The notes beneath the pieces are model-generated. The model was not told where the DNA came from. It searched no databases and saw nothing but the letters and a program-made list of their open reading frames with translations. The translations under genes and the position numbers were made by a program. Shown here in pieces: positions 1-6,651 of a DNA stretch of 6,653 bases; position 1 is the first letter of the stretch; each line of letters begins with the position of its first letter. The stretch is from Bacteroidales bacterium. GTDB lineage: Bacteria > Bacteroidota > Bacteroidia > Bacteroidales > ML635J-15. The stretch covers positions 1 through 6,653 of the forward strand of contig JAQVEY010000137.1 of NCBI GenBank assembly GCA_028697515.1, in the 5' to 3' direction.

Positions 1-738
1 ATGCACAGTCCATACCCCATTTTCAAAACTATTTATATGTCCAAAACATCCGCCAAACCATACTCGATTTTGTCGGTCAACCAAAGATGAATGTTTGCAA
101 GCAACAGTATAATTATAATTTATATAGTCAAAAATCGTTGTGTCTGTTTCACTAATCGCAATAATTTCGAATAAACCGGGAACGTTGTCAAATTTTGTAC
201 CGGCAAATATTACATTATTTGTATCGCAAACAATTTTATCAACTCCAACTAAAACTAACGTGTCATTAAATGTTGTATAGTCGTACCAAGTTGAACCGTC
301 GAATTTCGATATCTTCGCTGCGTCCAGACCGGAATTGGCATTAACAGCAACCCAAATGTTATTGTCACGATCACAAGTTATTGAAGTTATATCTGAATAA
401 ACAAAACTATCAATTAAAGGTATAATTTCCCATGAAGATCCATCATGCTTTATCAGACATCCGCCATTATTATTGTTGTAACCACATGACCCAAACCAAA
501 GATTTCCATTATTATCACGAACTGCTGAATATACCACACCTCCTACGCCAATAGATGTTTTATAACTGCCATCTCTATAATATATATTTATTGCATTTGG
601 ACAGCCAACATAAATTAAACTATCGTCAGTAACAATACATAAGTGTTCGCGGTACGCAGTGTAAAAGTTTGTAAATTCTTGCGCTCCAACTGAGATTGTT
701 AGGAGTAAGGCTAGAATTGAAAGTAAAATGTTTTTCAT
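1..738 (-). CDS. Exported propeller protein with two-component-regulator-propeller-like repeats, cut by the left window edge
   Basis: The minus strand is open from an ATG at 738 to the window edge: 246 codons with no stop, so the N-terminus is here and the C-terminus is missing. Residues 1-19 form a clear signal peptide (two charged or polar residues, a Leu/Ile core, then VGA before Gln20). The rest repeats every 45-50 residues with a blade-like pattern: DNNGNLWFGS (75-84), DRDNNIWVAV (123-132), DTNNVIFAGT (172-181) and DRQNRVWFGG (221-230). Two of these are followed by a FDG/HDG-S-x-W strand (98-103 and 147-151). This resembles the Reg_prop family (two-component regulator propeller). In Bacteroidota such blades occur in hybrid histidine kinases and also in T9SS-secreted proteins. 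Eight Cys are spread over the blades, so disulfides are possible. The gene starts 14 bp after the stop of the preceding gene with no terminator between, so the two are probably one operon. I expect further blades and a sorting domain beyond the edge, but cannot see them. Function unknown. Confidence 0.88.
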   Translation of the reverse strand, partial: MKNILLSILALLLTISVGAQEFTNFYTAYREHLCIVTDDSLIYVGCPNAINIYYRDGSYKTSIGVGGVVYSAVRDNNGNLWFGSCGYNNNNGGCLIKHDGSSWEIIPLIDSFVYSDITSITCDRDNNIWVAVNANSGLDAAKISKFDGSTWYDYTTFNDTLVLVGVDKIVCDTNNVIFAGTKFDNVPGLFEIIAISETDTTIFDYINYNYTVACKHSSLVDRQNRVWFGGCFGHINSFENGVWTVH

Positions 739-752
739 GAAATTTATTTAAA

Positions 753-2348
753 TTATTCAATTATTATTTTGCCAAATATTTTTTTATCTCTAAGTCGTAG
801 CAAATAAACTCCGGGTTGCAAATTGCAGTTATTTACTGTATTGATGCCGTTCTGTGCTCTTTGTTCGTGAACCAAACTGCCATTTGCTGAATAAATTTCC
901 AGCACATCATCATCTATTCCTTGCGGTAGCTCAACAAAAAACTCACTGCTCGCGGGGTTTGGGTAGCATACAAGTTTAAATTCCGTAATCGGTTTCGCAT
1001 CAACTGGTGAAATGTCGCTTATTAATGTATCATTGCCGAGACTGTCGGTTTTAATGAGGAAGATGCGTTGTGGGTTTGTCCATTGTTGGTTTATTTCATC
1101 ATATTCTATAAACTCTGCCCAACCTCCAATAGCTAGACCTCCATCATCTGTAGCTATAATAGAGGTGGGGTAACTTACATTTACATAATCAGGATGTCCA
1201 TCTGGATATTGATAATAATATTTAGTCAACAAGGTGTCACCATATTCATTTAATATATACAAAAACGGAGTTCTGTTTGAATAACCTGTTTCTTTTCTTG
1301 CTGTTCCTGCAATTGCAATATTATTATTTGACATTTCGCAAACTGAATAAAATTGACAATAAATACTGTCTCTGTAATCTCCAGGATCAATCCTGTGTTC
1401 TCTATACTTTTTCTCCCATTTTGTGTTTCCGGAGTTGTCAATCTTAATAAGCCAACCATCATAAGGATAAAGCCCTCCGAAAGTTTCACCATAAGTATAT
1501 GCTCCACAAACAATATAACAAGAATCGTGAGTTGGGATGATGTCGGTAAAAGTAGGATTGTCATAACTTGAAGTGCCGTAAAATTTTACCCATTGCTGAT
1601 TGCCGAGGCTGTCAGTTTTCATTACAACGTTTTTGTCAATATGATTATTAACCATAAAACCTAATAGCAGAAAACCACCATCATATGTTGCTAAAATTTT
1701 TTTAAACCCAGACCAATAACCGCCATCTATATCATAAGCAAATATGTATGATTTAGACCAAATTGTCGTTCCATTTGGTGTTGTTTTTAATAGAAATGCT
1801 TTTGTGAATGTGTTGTTTGGTGTAGTTGTTATTTCATTATATGTACTATCAGCCATGCCACATATTACATAATTATATTCATTATCGACAAGAAGTCCGG
1901 TTCCCCTTTTTGTTAAAGTATCCTCAAGTAAATAGACTAACGAAATAGTGTCAAAATCAAATGATGTTTTTACGATGAATAGTTTACTAGTATCAGTATC
2001 ATCATAAACAGAACCTAAATTAATCATTCCACTATTAAGTATATTGAAGGTGTGATTTGAGCTGCTGTATATTTTTATATTTTTTCCACAATTATCAAAA
2101 ACTACTGTAGTGTCTCTAATACCATTATAGTCAATTTTGGTAATATGATATCCATATTTCCAAAATTCACAATCTACTGTAATTCTTGCTATATTACCAG
2201 TGAGGTAGTAGTTATTGGAATACTCTTTCATGGAGATACTAATATATGTCCATTCCAACGGGTAATTGTAATTAAAAACAGTATTTTCTTGCGGAAAACA
2301 GTTTTGAGTAATTAACAGCAATAATAATATCTTGAATAATCTAGTCAT
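753..2348 (-). CDS. Secreted seven-repeat beta-propeller protein with T9SS type A sorting domain
   Basis: The preferred start is the ATG at 2346-2348, giving 531 residues. A GTG at 2370-2372 is in frame but lies in the loop of a terminator hairpin and only adds eight residues before the hydrophobic segment. From the ATG, residues 1-19 are a signal peptide (TRLFK, then a Leu/Ile run) ending in CFP before Gln20. Seven repeats of about 50 residues follow, each with a strand ending in G, a second strand ending in a K-T/I-D-x-x-G-N or similar turn, and a W/Y-rich strand. The clearest are DGGFLLLGF with MKTDSLGNQQW, CYIVCG with IKIDNSGNTKW, NIAIAG with ILNEYGDT, and DGGLAIGG with IKTDSLGNDT. I infer a seven-bladed propeller. 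The last 75 or so residues are a T9SS type A sorting domain: YPNPA, then EIYSANGSLV, then LQPGVYLLRL, ending in GKIIIE. The protein should be exported by Sec, then secreted or surface-anchored by T9SS. Ligand unknown. It shares an operon with the gene ending at position 1. Confidence 0.9.
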   Translation of the reverse strand: MTRLFKILLLLLITQNCFPQENTVFNYNYPLEWTYISISMKEYSNNYYLTGNIARITVDCEFWKYGYHITKIDYNGIRDTTVVFDNCGKNIKIYSSSNHTFNILNSGMINLGSVYDDTDTSKLFIVKTSFDFDTISLVYLLEDTLTKRGTGLLVDNEYNYVICGMADSTYNEITTTPNNTFTKAFLLKTTPNGTTIWSKSYIFAYDIDGGYWSGFKKILATYDGGFLLLGFMVNNHIDKNVVMKTDSLGNQQWVKFYGTSSYDNPTFTDIIPTHDSCYIVCGAYTYGETFGGLYPYDGWLIKIDNSGNTKWEKKYREHRIDPGDYRDSIYCQFYSVCEMSNNNIAIAGTARKETGYSNRTPFLYILNEYGDTLLTKYYYQYPDGHPDYVNVSYPTSIIATDDGGLAIGGWAEFIEYDEINQQWTNPQRIFLIKTDSLGNDTLISDISPVDAKPITEFKLVCYPNPASSEFFVELPQGIDDDVLEIYSANGSLVHEQRAQNGINTVNNCNLQPGVYLLRLRDKKIFGKIIIE

Positions 2349-2381
2349 AAAAAAAGGCTGTCTTGCAAACACAAGACAGCC
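2349..2381 (-). terminator. Intrinsic terminator running into the next start codon
   Basis: The arms at 2356-2365 and 2372-2381 are a perfect 10-bp inverted repeat (GGCTGTCTTG / CAAGACAGCC) with a 6-nt loop. In the minus-strand RNA the stem is followed at once by seven U (2355-2349), the textbook form of a rho-independent terminator. It lies 10 bp after the TAA of the 1319-residue gene. The last U of the tract is followed directly by the ATG at 2348, so the terminator fills most of the 43-bp gap and covers the place where the next gene's ribosome-binding region would be. A plus-strand role is unlikely because the stem has no T run on that side. Confidence 0.88.
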
Positions 2382-2391
2382 CGAAGTTTAA

Positions 2392-5300
2392 TTAGTTAAT
2401 AGTTATTTTTTGTGTATAGTTGTTTCCAACTTTAATAATGTAAGTTCCGGCAGCAAGTTTCTTGTTATAAACAAAAATACCAGCATTTTTCTTTAACTTA
2501 ATGTTCTCGATAATCGAGCCGTTTAGATTAAGAATTTGTAGTGATGTGTTAGAATCTTGTCCCATCAATGCATATTCAACATAAAATACATCACTTGCAG
2601 GATTTGGATAAACATTTATAATGTCATCATATTTAACTGCTTGTGCCGGTTTATTGTTGATAACTGCATTTTTTGGTGTTACAACAGGTTCGGGAAGTTT
2701 AATAAGCTCGCTGTACTCTGCTAATCCTGCTTCTTGTAATAATAATTGAGCACTAACTTGTCCTGCATACGATTCGTTATTTGCAATAAAATCAATTAAC
2801 TCGAAATTGTTTGCAACAGCTTCGTTTAGGTTGGCGTGTCTAAATTCAATATCAAGCATAATCTTTTCAAGTTCAAGATAATTTTCCATTTCGCTTCTGT
2901 AATCTAAATCTTCGTTTACTAAAGACAATTTAATTGTATTTAAAGTTGCATTAGCAGCTTCAAAATTACGATTATGTTTATACAGATTGAATAAATGAAC
3001 TTTAGATTGTAAGTTATTATCATTTTTTAGGAATGTTTCAAGAGCTTCTTTTTCGGCAGGTACCGAATCGTTATTTATAGCAGAATTATACATTTCGCTG
3101 ATAACGAGTGAACGGTATTGTTTTAATTCGGCAATCTCTGCTTCTTTTGCATTACGTGGGTTTGTTCCTTTTTGATTTTCTTTGATAATTTGTTTTAATG
3201 TAGGATTCATTTCCATATTATCAATTTCTTCTATTACAGCTACGGGTAAAGGGCTGTTTTCCAATAATGCTCCGGCTTTTGCAAACTGATTTGCCTGATC
3301 GTTGTGCATTAAACTAATAGCAAGTTCATCAGAAATATAACCATCAAGTTCAGCAATTGTTTCTGCTACTTCGGTGCTATTTTGACTAGTCATAGTCTCT
3401 ACTTCGCTAATTAAAGTGTAAGTTTGACCATTATCAGTAGCTTCGCTTAATTCATACTCTTTTAACATTATTTCGGTGTCGGTATCTTCAATTAAATCGC
3501 TGCCTGCACCAACCGACATTCCCTGTAGAATGATTCCGCCGCCACCACCTTCTTCGCAGTAATCTTCTATAAATGGGGATGAAAATAATACATTTACAAT
3601 TCTACTTACCGTATAATACATAATTTTGTGAGCATTGTCAGAGTGGCTGTAATATTGATACTGAGGAATTTCGAGGCTACTAACAATTGGTACTTTTACG
3701 TAAAAGTCGCGTTCTGTATTTGTTCCGTAATGATCAAAAGCATTTCCAGCATAATCACTTCCCGAACTTGCACCAAATTCACCTTGATACTTACGCATAT
3801 TGCCGTCAATAACCGAAAGAGCATAAGGATTGTCGTCGAAATTGTTGCAGCGGAATTCTAGACCATAGTCTCCGCCTGAGCCAGAAACAAAATCAGAATT
3901 CTTTCCAATTGCCACGGCAGCACAAGATTGAGTATAACCATCGATGTTTATAAAAGTATTATCTTTTACTTTAACAGCGTTTGGTCCGAGGTTGTAAAAC
4001 TGAGCACCAACGCTACCGTTTTGTATTGTATTATTCTCGAATTTGTAAAGAGTGTTATTTACGCCGTTACCTGCAATATAGCATGAGTATGCATTAACTG
4101 AAGCGGGGGTAAAATTAAAGTCTCCGTCAAATGTGTTTCCAGTAACTTCTACACTAGTGCCAGTACCCGAGTACAAACCCCGGAAGTTATTTTCAAAACT
4201 GTTGTTAAGGATGCGTGGGGTTCCACTGTTTAAATATGCTCCATAGTAAAAGCCGGAAATTATACTGTTCAGAACTTTAAAATTTGATGAAATGGAACGA
4301 ATGCCATAGCCTCTGTTAGATGCTATAACGGAACTCTCTCTACTGTTAATAAAGGTAGAACTTGTAATATTTATTCCTTTTACGCTTTGCATAATTATCT
4401 GATAATATGGATTTGTCTGATTATTAAGAGCATCATCTACTAGAAAGTTGGCTAATTGTACTAAACCAGCATTATAATTAGGTGCTGGACTATATGAATG
4501 AGGATAAAAATATATACCTGTTTTATTATTTATGAAATCTCCGGCATATATCTTACATATTGCACCCCCTTCAACTGTAACAGCAGTAATTGCATTTGAT
4601 ATTTCTGATCCGGCAGCCATACTTAATGTCCCCTGTTTAGAAACACTTTGGATAGAATCTTTAGTGCCTTCAAGATAAACCCCTGACCACATTGCTGTTG
4701 GTGTACAAGTTGTCTCGGCACTAAGTTTGGTGCCTTCAAGCCTTAATGTAGAACCTATATTCACTATTGCTTTTTTGCCATTAGCAAAATAGAATTCCAT
4801 ATTACTGAGTTTTACATATTTGCCTGTCGGTATAACAAAATCTTCGTCTAAATATACTATTCCTGATTCAGAGCCAAATGGATTATTAGTTGCACCAGGC
4901 GACCATGTTACATTTGAACCAATACTTCCCCAATCCGGCTGATCAGATGGGAAAAACGGATAACCAGTTTCGTAATCGGAATTGTCGGTTTGGTGGTTGA
5001 AAACAAACCTTTTTTCATTATCTTCATATGTACAATCAATAATAAATGTTTGATCTACAATACAACTATTAAAGCAGGAGTAACTAAAAGTAGTGTTTGT
5101 TGGAGTGTTTGGATTATTGATACTTGTATAAGTCCCTTTTTCGGTTATGCTGTTAATATCTAATGCATATATTTTATTATCTCCGAACATTTCTAACTGT
5201 GTCTTATGATAATCACCTGTGAGGCTTAAAGTACTGTATGTCGTTGGGAATGTCCCATTATTAAACATATAGGAATCTATGTCAAAGTAAAAAATACCTG

Positions 5301-6351
5301 TAGAAGAATGAAGTGTAAAATATAGGTAACTTTTGTTTGGAGAAATTTCTAAACCTATAATACTTTGAGGGACTATTAAATGTCCTATCTCTATTGTTGT
5401 TTCATTTATATCATCAAAATCTCGAGGAAATTTGTTATAAAGTAAACAGGCATCATTAGTTCCCCAAATTGAACTGTTAAAAAACACAACATTCCCTGAA
5501 TTATCTAGTGATATGACTGCATCGGGTCTCTTGCATCCAATGACAGGATCATCTAATCTATACTCATGCTCAAAGAATTTTGGAGTATTATTAACAGTAT
5601 TTGATACCTCAAATACTTCATATTGCTCATACCATTGAATTACTAACAAATAATTGTCAAAATCGTTATTATATGGCGTAATATCCATACTAAAGCCACT
5701 ATAGTTATTACACCCTTCTTTAAAGTTAGCATTATATAACTCAATTTCTGATGTTAATTCTATTTCATTTTCGTTTATATAGGTAAGTTTTTTCATGAAT
5801 ATATGAGGTAAGTAATTCATATGCCCACTTTCACAATGTAAGGTAGCATAAAAAATGTAGAATTCATTACAAATTTCTGGCACGGGAACGACAATTATAT
5901 CATTATGTAGTCTATAAGTAAACTTTGTACACTCCTCATATGGATTGTAATACGCATCGTCACCTTCTTTAAGTACATGATATTCTGTTGAGTTTTTTTC
6001 GAATCCATAACCATTTTTATTATAAATAAAATTGTCAACAATAAAGAAAAGTAGATTCCCCGATCTATCATTTACAATTTGATGTGCAAATACTGGCGTA
6101 AAGCCAGGATAAACAGCAACCAATTCATTTACAAATGTTGATAGTTGTTCGGGGTTATCATCATGTATTAAATAAAAATCTGGAATTGTATGTGTTGGCA
6201 AGTTAAATTGTGCCGGTGAATTTGGATTATTAAAATTTAATCCCTGCATATTTTGCTTTGGAACAGTATGAAATTTTGGCTGTCCTACAACAGTTGTACT
6301 TATTCCTAATAAAGAAATTACTAAAAACAAATTAAAGATATTTTTTCTCAT
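2392..6351 (-). CDS. Large mosaic surface protein: propeller-like region, parallel beta-helix, helical region, T9SS type A sorting domain
   Basis: The 1319 residues start at an ATG at 6351. Residues 1-23 are a signal peptide (RKN, a hydrophobic core, VVG before Gln24). Residues about 85-445 have short strands and turns like WD40/PD40 propeller blades (DRSGNLLFFIVDN, LDNSGNVVFFNSS, SPNKSYLYFTLHS, GDNKIYALDIN). From about 500 to 845 the chain becomes a right-handed parallel beta-helix: VNIGSTLRLEGTKLSA, then repeating Asn-rich coils such as GINITSSTFINS, PRILNNSFENN, SVEVTGNTFDG, YKFENNTIQNG and VKVKDNTFINI. No pectinase-type catalytic set is evident. A five-glycine linker (935-939) precedes a charged alpha-helical stretch (about 955-1215), part of it TPR-like (1112-1143). 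Residues about 1243-1319 are the T9SS type A sorting domain: NVYPNPASDVFYVEY, LQILNLNGSII, LAAGTYIIKV, ending QKITIN. It should be exported by Sec and then secreted or anchored by T9SS. The gene has its own promoter upstream and a terminator 10 bp after its stop. Adhesin or glycan-binding roles are plausible but unproven. Confidence 0.92.
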   Translation of the reverse strand: MRKNIFNLFLVISLLGISTTVVGQPKFHTVPKQNMQGLNFNNPNSPAQFNLPTHTIPDFYLIHDDNPEQLSTFVNELVAVYPGFTPVFAHQIVNDRSGNLLFFIVDNFIYNKNGYGFEKNSTEYHVLKEGDDAYYNPYEECTKFTYRLHNDIIVVPVPEICNEFYIFYATLHCESGHMNYLPHIFMKKLTYINENEIELTSEIELYNANFKEGCNNYSGFSMDITPYNNDFDNYLLVIQWYEQYEVFEVSNTVNNTPKFFEHEYRLDDPVIGCKRPDAVISLDNSGNVVFFNSSIWGTNDACLLYNKFPRDFDDINETTIEIGHLIVPQSIIGLEISPNKSYLYFTLHSSTGIFYFDIDSYMFNNGTFPTTYSTLSLTGDYHKTQLEMFGDNKIYALDINSITEKGTYTSINNPNTPTNTTFSYSCFNSCIVDQTFIIDCTYEDNEKRFVFNHQTDNSDYETGYPFFPSDQPDWGSIGSNVTWSPGATNNPFGSESGIVYLDEDFVIPTGKYVKLSNMEFYFANGKKAIVNIGSTLRLEGTKLSAETTCTPTAMWSGVYLEGTKDSIQSVSKQGTLSMAAGSEISNAITAVTVEGGAICKIYAGDFINNKTGIYFYPHSYSPAPNYNAGLVQLANFLVDDALNNQTNPYYQIIMQSVKGINITSSTFINSRESSVIASNRGYGIRSISSNFKVLNSIISGFYYGAYLNSGTPRILNNSFENNFRGLYSGTGTSVEVTGNTFDGDFNFTPASVNAYSCYIAGNGVNNTLYKFENNTIQNGSVGAQFYNLGPNAVKVKDNTFINIDGYTQSCAAVAIGKNSDFVSGSGGDYGLEFRCNNFDDNPYALSVIDGNMRKYQGEFGASSGSDYAGNAFDHYGTNTERDFYVKVPIVSSLEIPQYQYYSHSDNAHKIMYYTVSRIVNVLFSSPFIEDYCEEGGGGGIILQGMSVGAGSDLIEDTDTEIMLKEYELSEATDNGQTYTLISEVETMTSQNSTEVAETIAELDGYISDELAISLMHNDQANQFAKAGALLENSPLPVAVIEEIDNMEMNPTLKQIIKENQKGTNPRNAKEAEIAELKQYRSLVISEMYNSAINNDSVPAEKEALETFLKNDNNLQSKVHLFNLYKHNRNFEAANATLNTIKLSLVNEDLDYRSEMENYLELEKIMLDIEFRHANLNEAVANNFELIDFIANNESYAGQVSAQLLLQEAGLAEYSELIKLPEPVVTPKNAVINNKPAQAVKYDDIINVYPNPASDVFYVEYALMGQDSNTSLQILNLNGSIIENIKLKKNAGIFVYNKKLAAGTYIIKVGNNYTQKITIN

Positions 6352-6449
6352 AATTTTACTAATTTTGCGAAGTATAAACTTCGGTTTTACCTTTCGGGCA
6401 ACACAGTTCTTGTCGATGAGGCTGTGTTGCTCTTTTTTTAACTCTCTCT
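6352..6449 (-). promoter_or_regulatory. Structured 5' leader of the large surface-protein gene
   Basis: If transcription begins a few bases after the predicted -7 box, the message has a leader of about 94 nt. In the minus-strand RNA it can form a 9-bp stem (6422-6430 with 6398-6406, 15-nt loop), a small CC-GAAA-GG hairpin (6390-6397), and a perfect 6-bp stem with a 4-nt loop (CGAAGT / ACTTCG, 6368-6383). The last 16 nt before the ATG are A/T-rich, unpaired and have no Shine-Dalgarno sequence, as expected for this phylum. I compared it from memory with the conserved cores of TPP, cobalamin, SAM, FMN, glycine, preQ1, fluoride and c-di-GMP riboswitches and saw none. It may be regulatory or just an unusual untranslated region. 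Confidence 0.4.
6396..6439 (+). terminator. Plus-strand intrinsic-terminator-like hairpin opposite the leader
   Basis: Arms 6398-6406 (GCAACACAG) and 6422-6430 (CTGTGTTGC) pair perfectly. In the plus-strand RNA the stem extends by G6397-U6431 and G6396-C6432 to 11 bp and is followed by seven U (6433-6439). In the minus-strand RNA the first extension pair becomes a C-A mismatch and the run lies before the stem as A7, so the terminator form favours plus-strand transcription. No plus-strand gene lies to its left, so any RNA it ends would be antisense to the leader or 5' part of the 1319-residue gene. Confidence 0.5.
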
Positions 6450-6481
6450 AAAATATATTTGCTGATACACTTAAAAGCAAA
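6450..6481 (-). promoter_or_regulatory. Predicted Bacteroidota-type promoter for the large surface-protein gene
   Basis: On the minus strand a TTTG (-33 element, 6481-6478) is separated by 20 bp from TATATTTT (6457-6450). This matches seven of the eight positions in the -7 consensus TAnnTTTG, counting the two free ones, and the spacing is close to the usual 19-20 bp. It would place the transcription start near 6443-6447. The region is AT-rich, so chance matches occur; the correct spacing and position support it. Confidence 0.5.
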
Positions 6482-6507
6482 TAGAATTTTTTAATCTTTT
6501 TACTAAA

Positions 6508-6534
6508 AATTAGAATTGTCTTACAATGCTAATT
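6508..6534 (-). terminator. Possible AT-rich terminator of an upstream minus-strand gene
   Basis: Positions 6508-6519 and 6523-6534 form an inverted repeat of 11 pairs with one internal mismatch and a 3-nt loop. In the minus-strand RNA the stem ends in a run of U (the last two stem bases plus three more). It lies about 46 nt past a candidate stop at 6580-6582 and just before the predicted promoter, which is where a terminator would be expected. The stem is AT-rich, so it would be weak. Confidence 0.35.
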
Positions 6535-6579
6535 CAATTATAAATAATTCTTTACTATTAGTCTCACCTCCTTTCTTAT

Positions 6580-6651
6580 CTAAAATATTATATTCAATAA
6601 ATCAAAATATTCTTTTTCCTTCTTCTTTATCAATACAAATTTTTCAAATAT
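6580..6651 (-). CDS. Possible C-terminal tail of a gene entering from beyond the right edge
   Basis: One minus-strand frame is open from the right window edge for 23 codons and stops at TAG (6582-6580). The predicted tail is charged and Lys-rich (FEKFVLIKKKEKEYFDLL, then NIIF). The other two minus frames stop within the first 24 nt. A hairpin that could be a terminator follows about 46 nt later. An open stretch of this length is not rare in AT-rich DNA, so this is only a candidate. Without the sequence to the right no product can be named. Confidence 0.3.
   Translation of the reverse strand: MFEKFVLIKKKEKEYFDLLNIIF

Noticed and set aside
1250..1564. A 104-codon minus-strand reading frame in another phase of the propeller gene
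   Set aside because: It overlaps the well-supported repeats and its product is a low-complexity I/L/T-rich string.
1353..1571. A 72-codon plus-strand reading frame
   Set aside because: It lies wholly inside the propeller gene on the opposite strand, has no domain or signal, and no promoter; it is a shadow of the real gene.
753..2348. The Cys near the end of the signal peptide as a lipobox
   Set aside because: The residues before it (ITQN) do not fit the L-[AS]-[GA]-C pattern, and the protein has a T9SS sorting domain.
2366..2373. TGTGTTTG on the minus strand as a -7 box for the propeller gene
   Set aside because: It sits in the terminator stem and loop, has G instead of A at the second position, and no TTTG is found about 19-20 bp upstream.
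2346..2405. The hairpin near 2360 as an insertion-sequence end or attachment site
   Set aside because: No transposase, no flanking direct repeats and a T tract in the right place make a terminator the simpler reading.
3628..3861. A 77-codon plus-strand reading frame
   Set aside because: It is antisense to the beta-helix part of the large gene, with no recognisable family.
6252..6278. A possible plus-strand promoter (TTTG followed by AAATTTTG) inside the 5' end of the large gene
   Set aside because: The spacing is only 15 bp and the -7 box is imperfect; too weak to list as a feature.
6564..6577. The plus-strand TCACCTCCTTTCTT as the 3' end of a 16S rRNA gene
   Set aside because: The upstream sequence is AT-rich with no 16S helix-45 sequence, so it is not rRNA.
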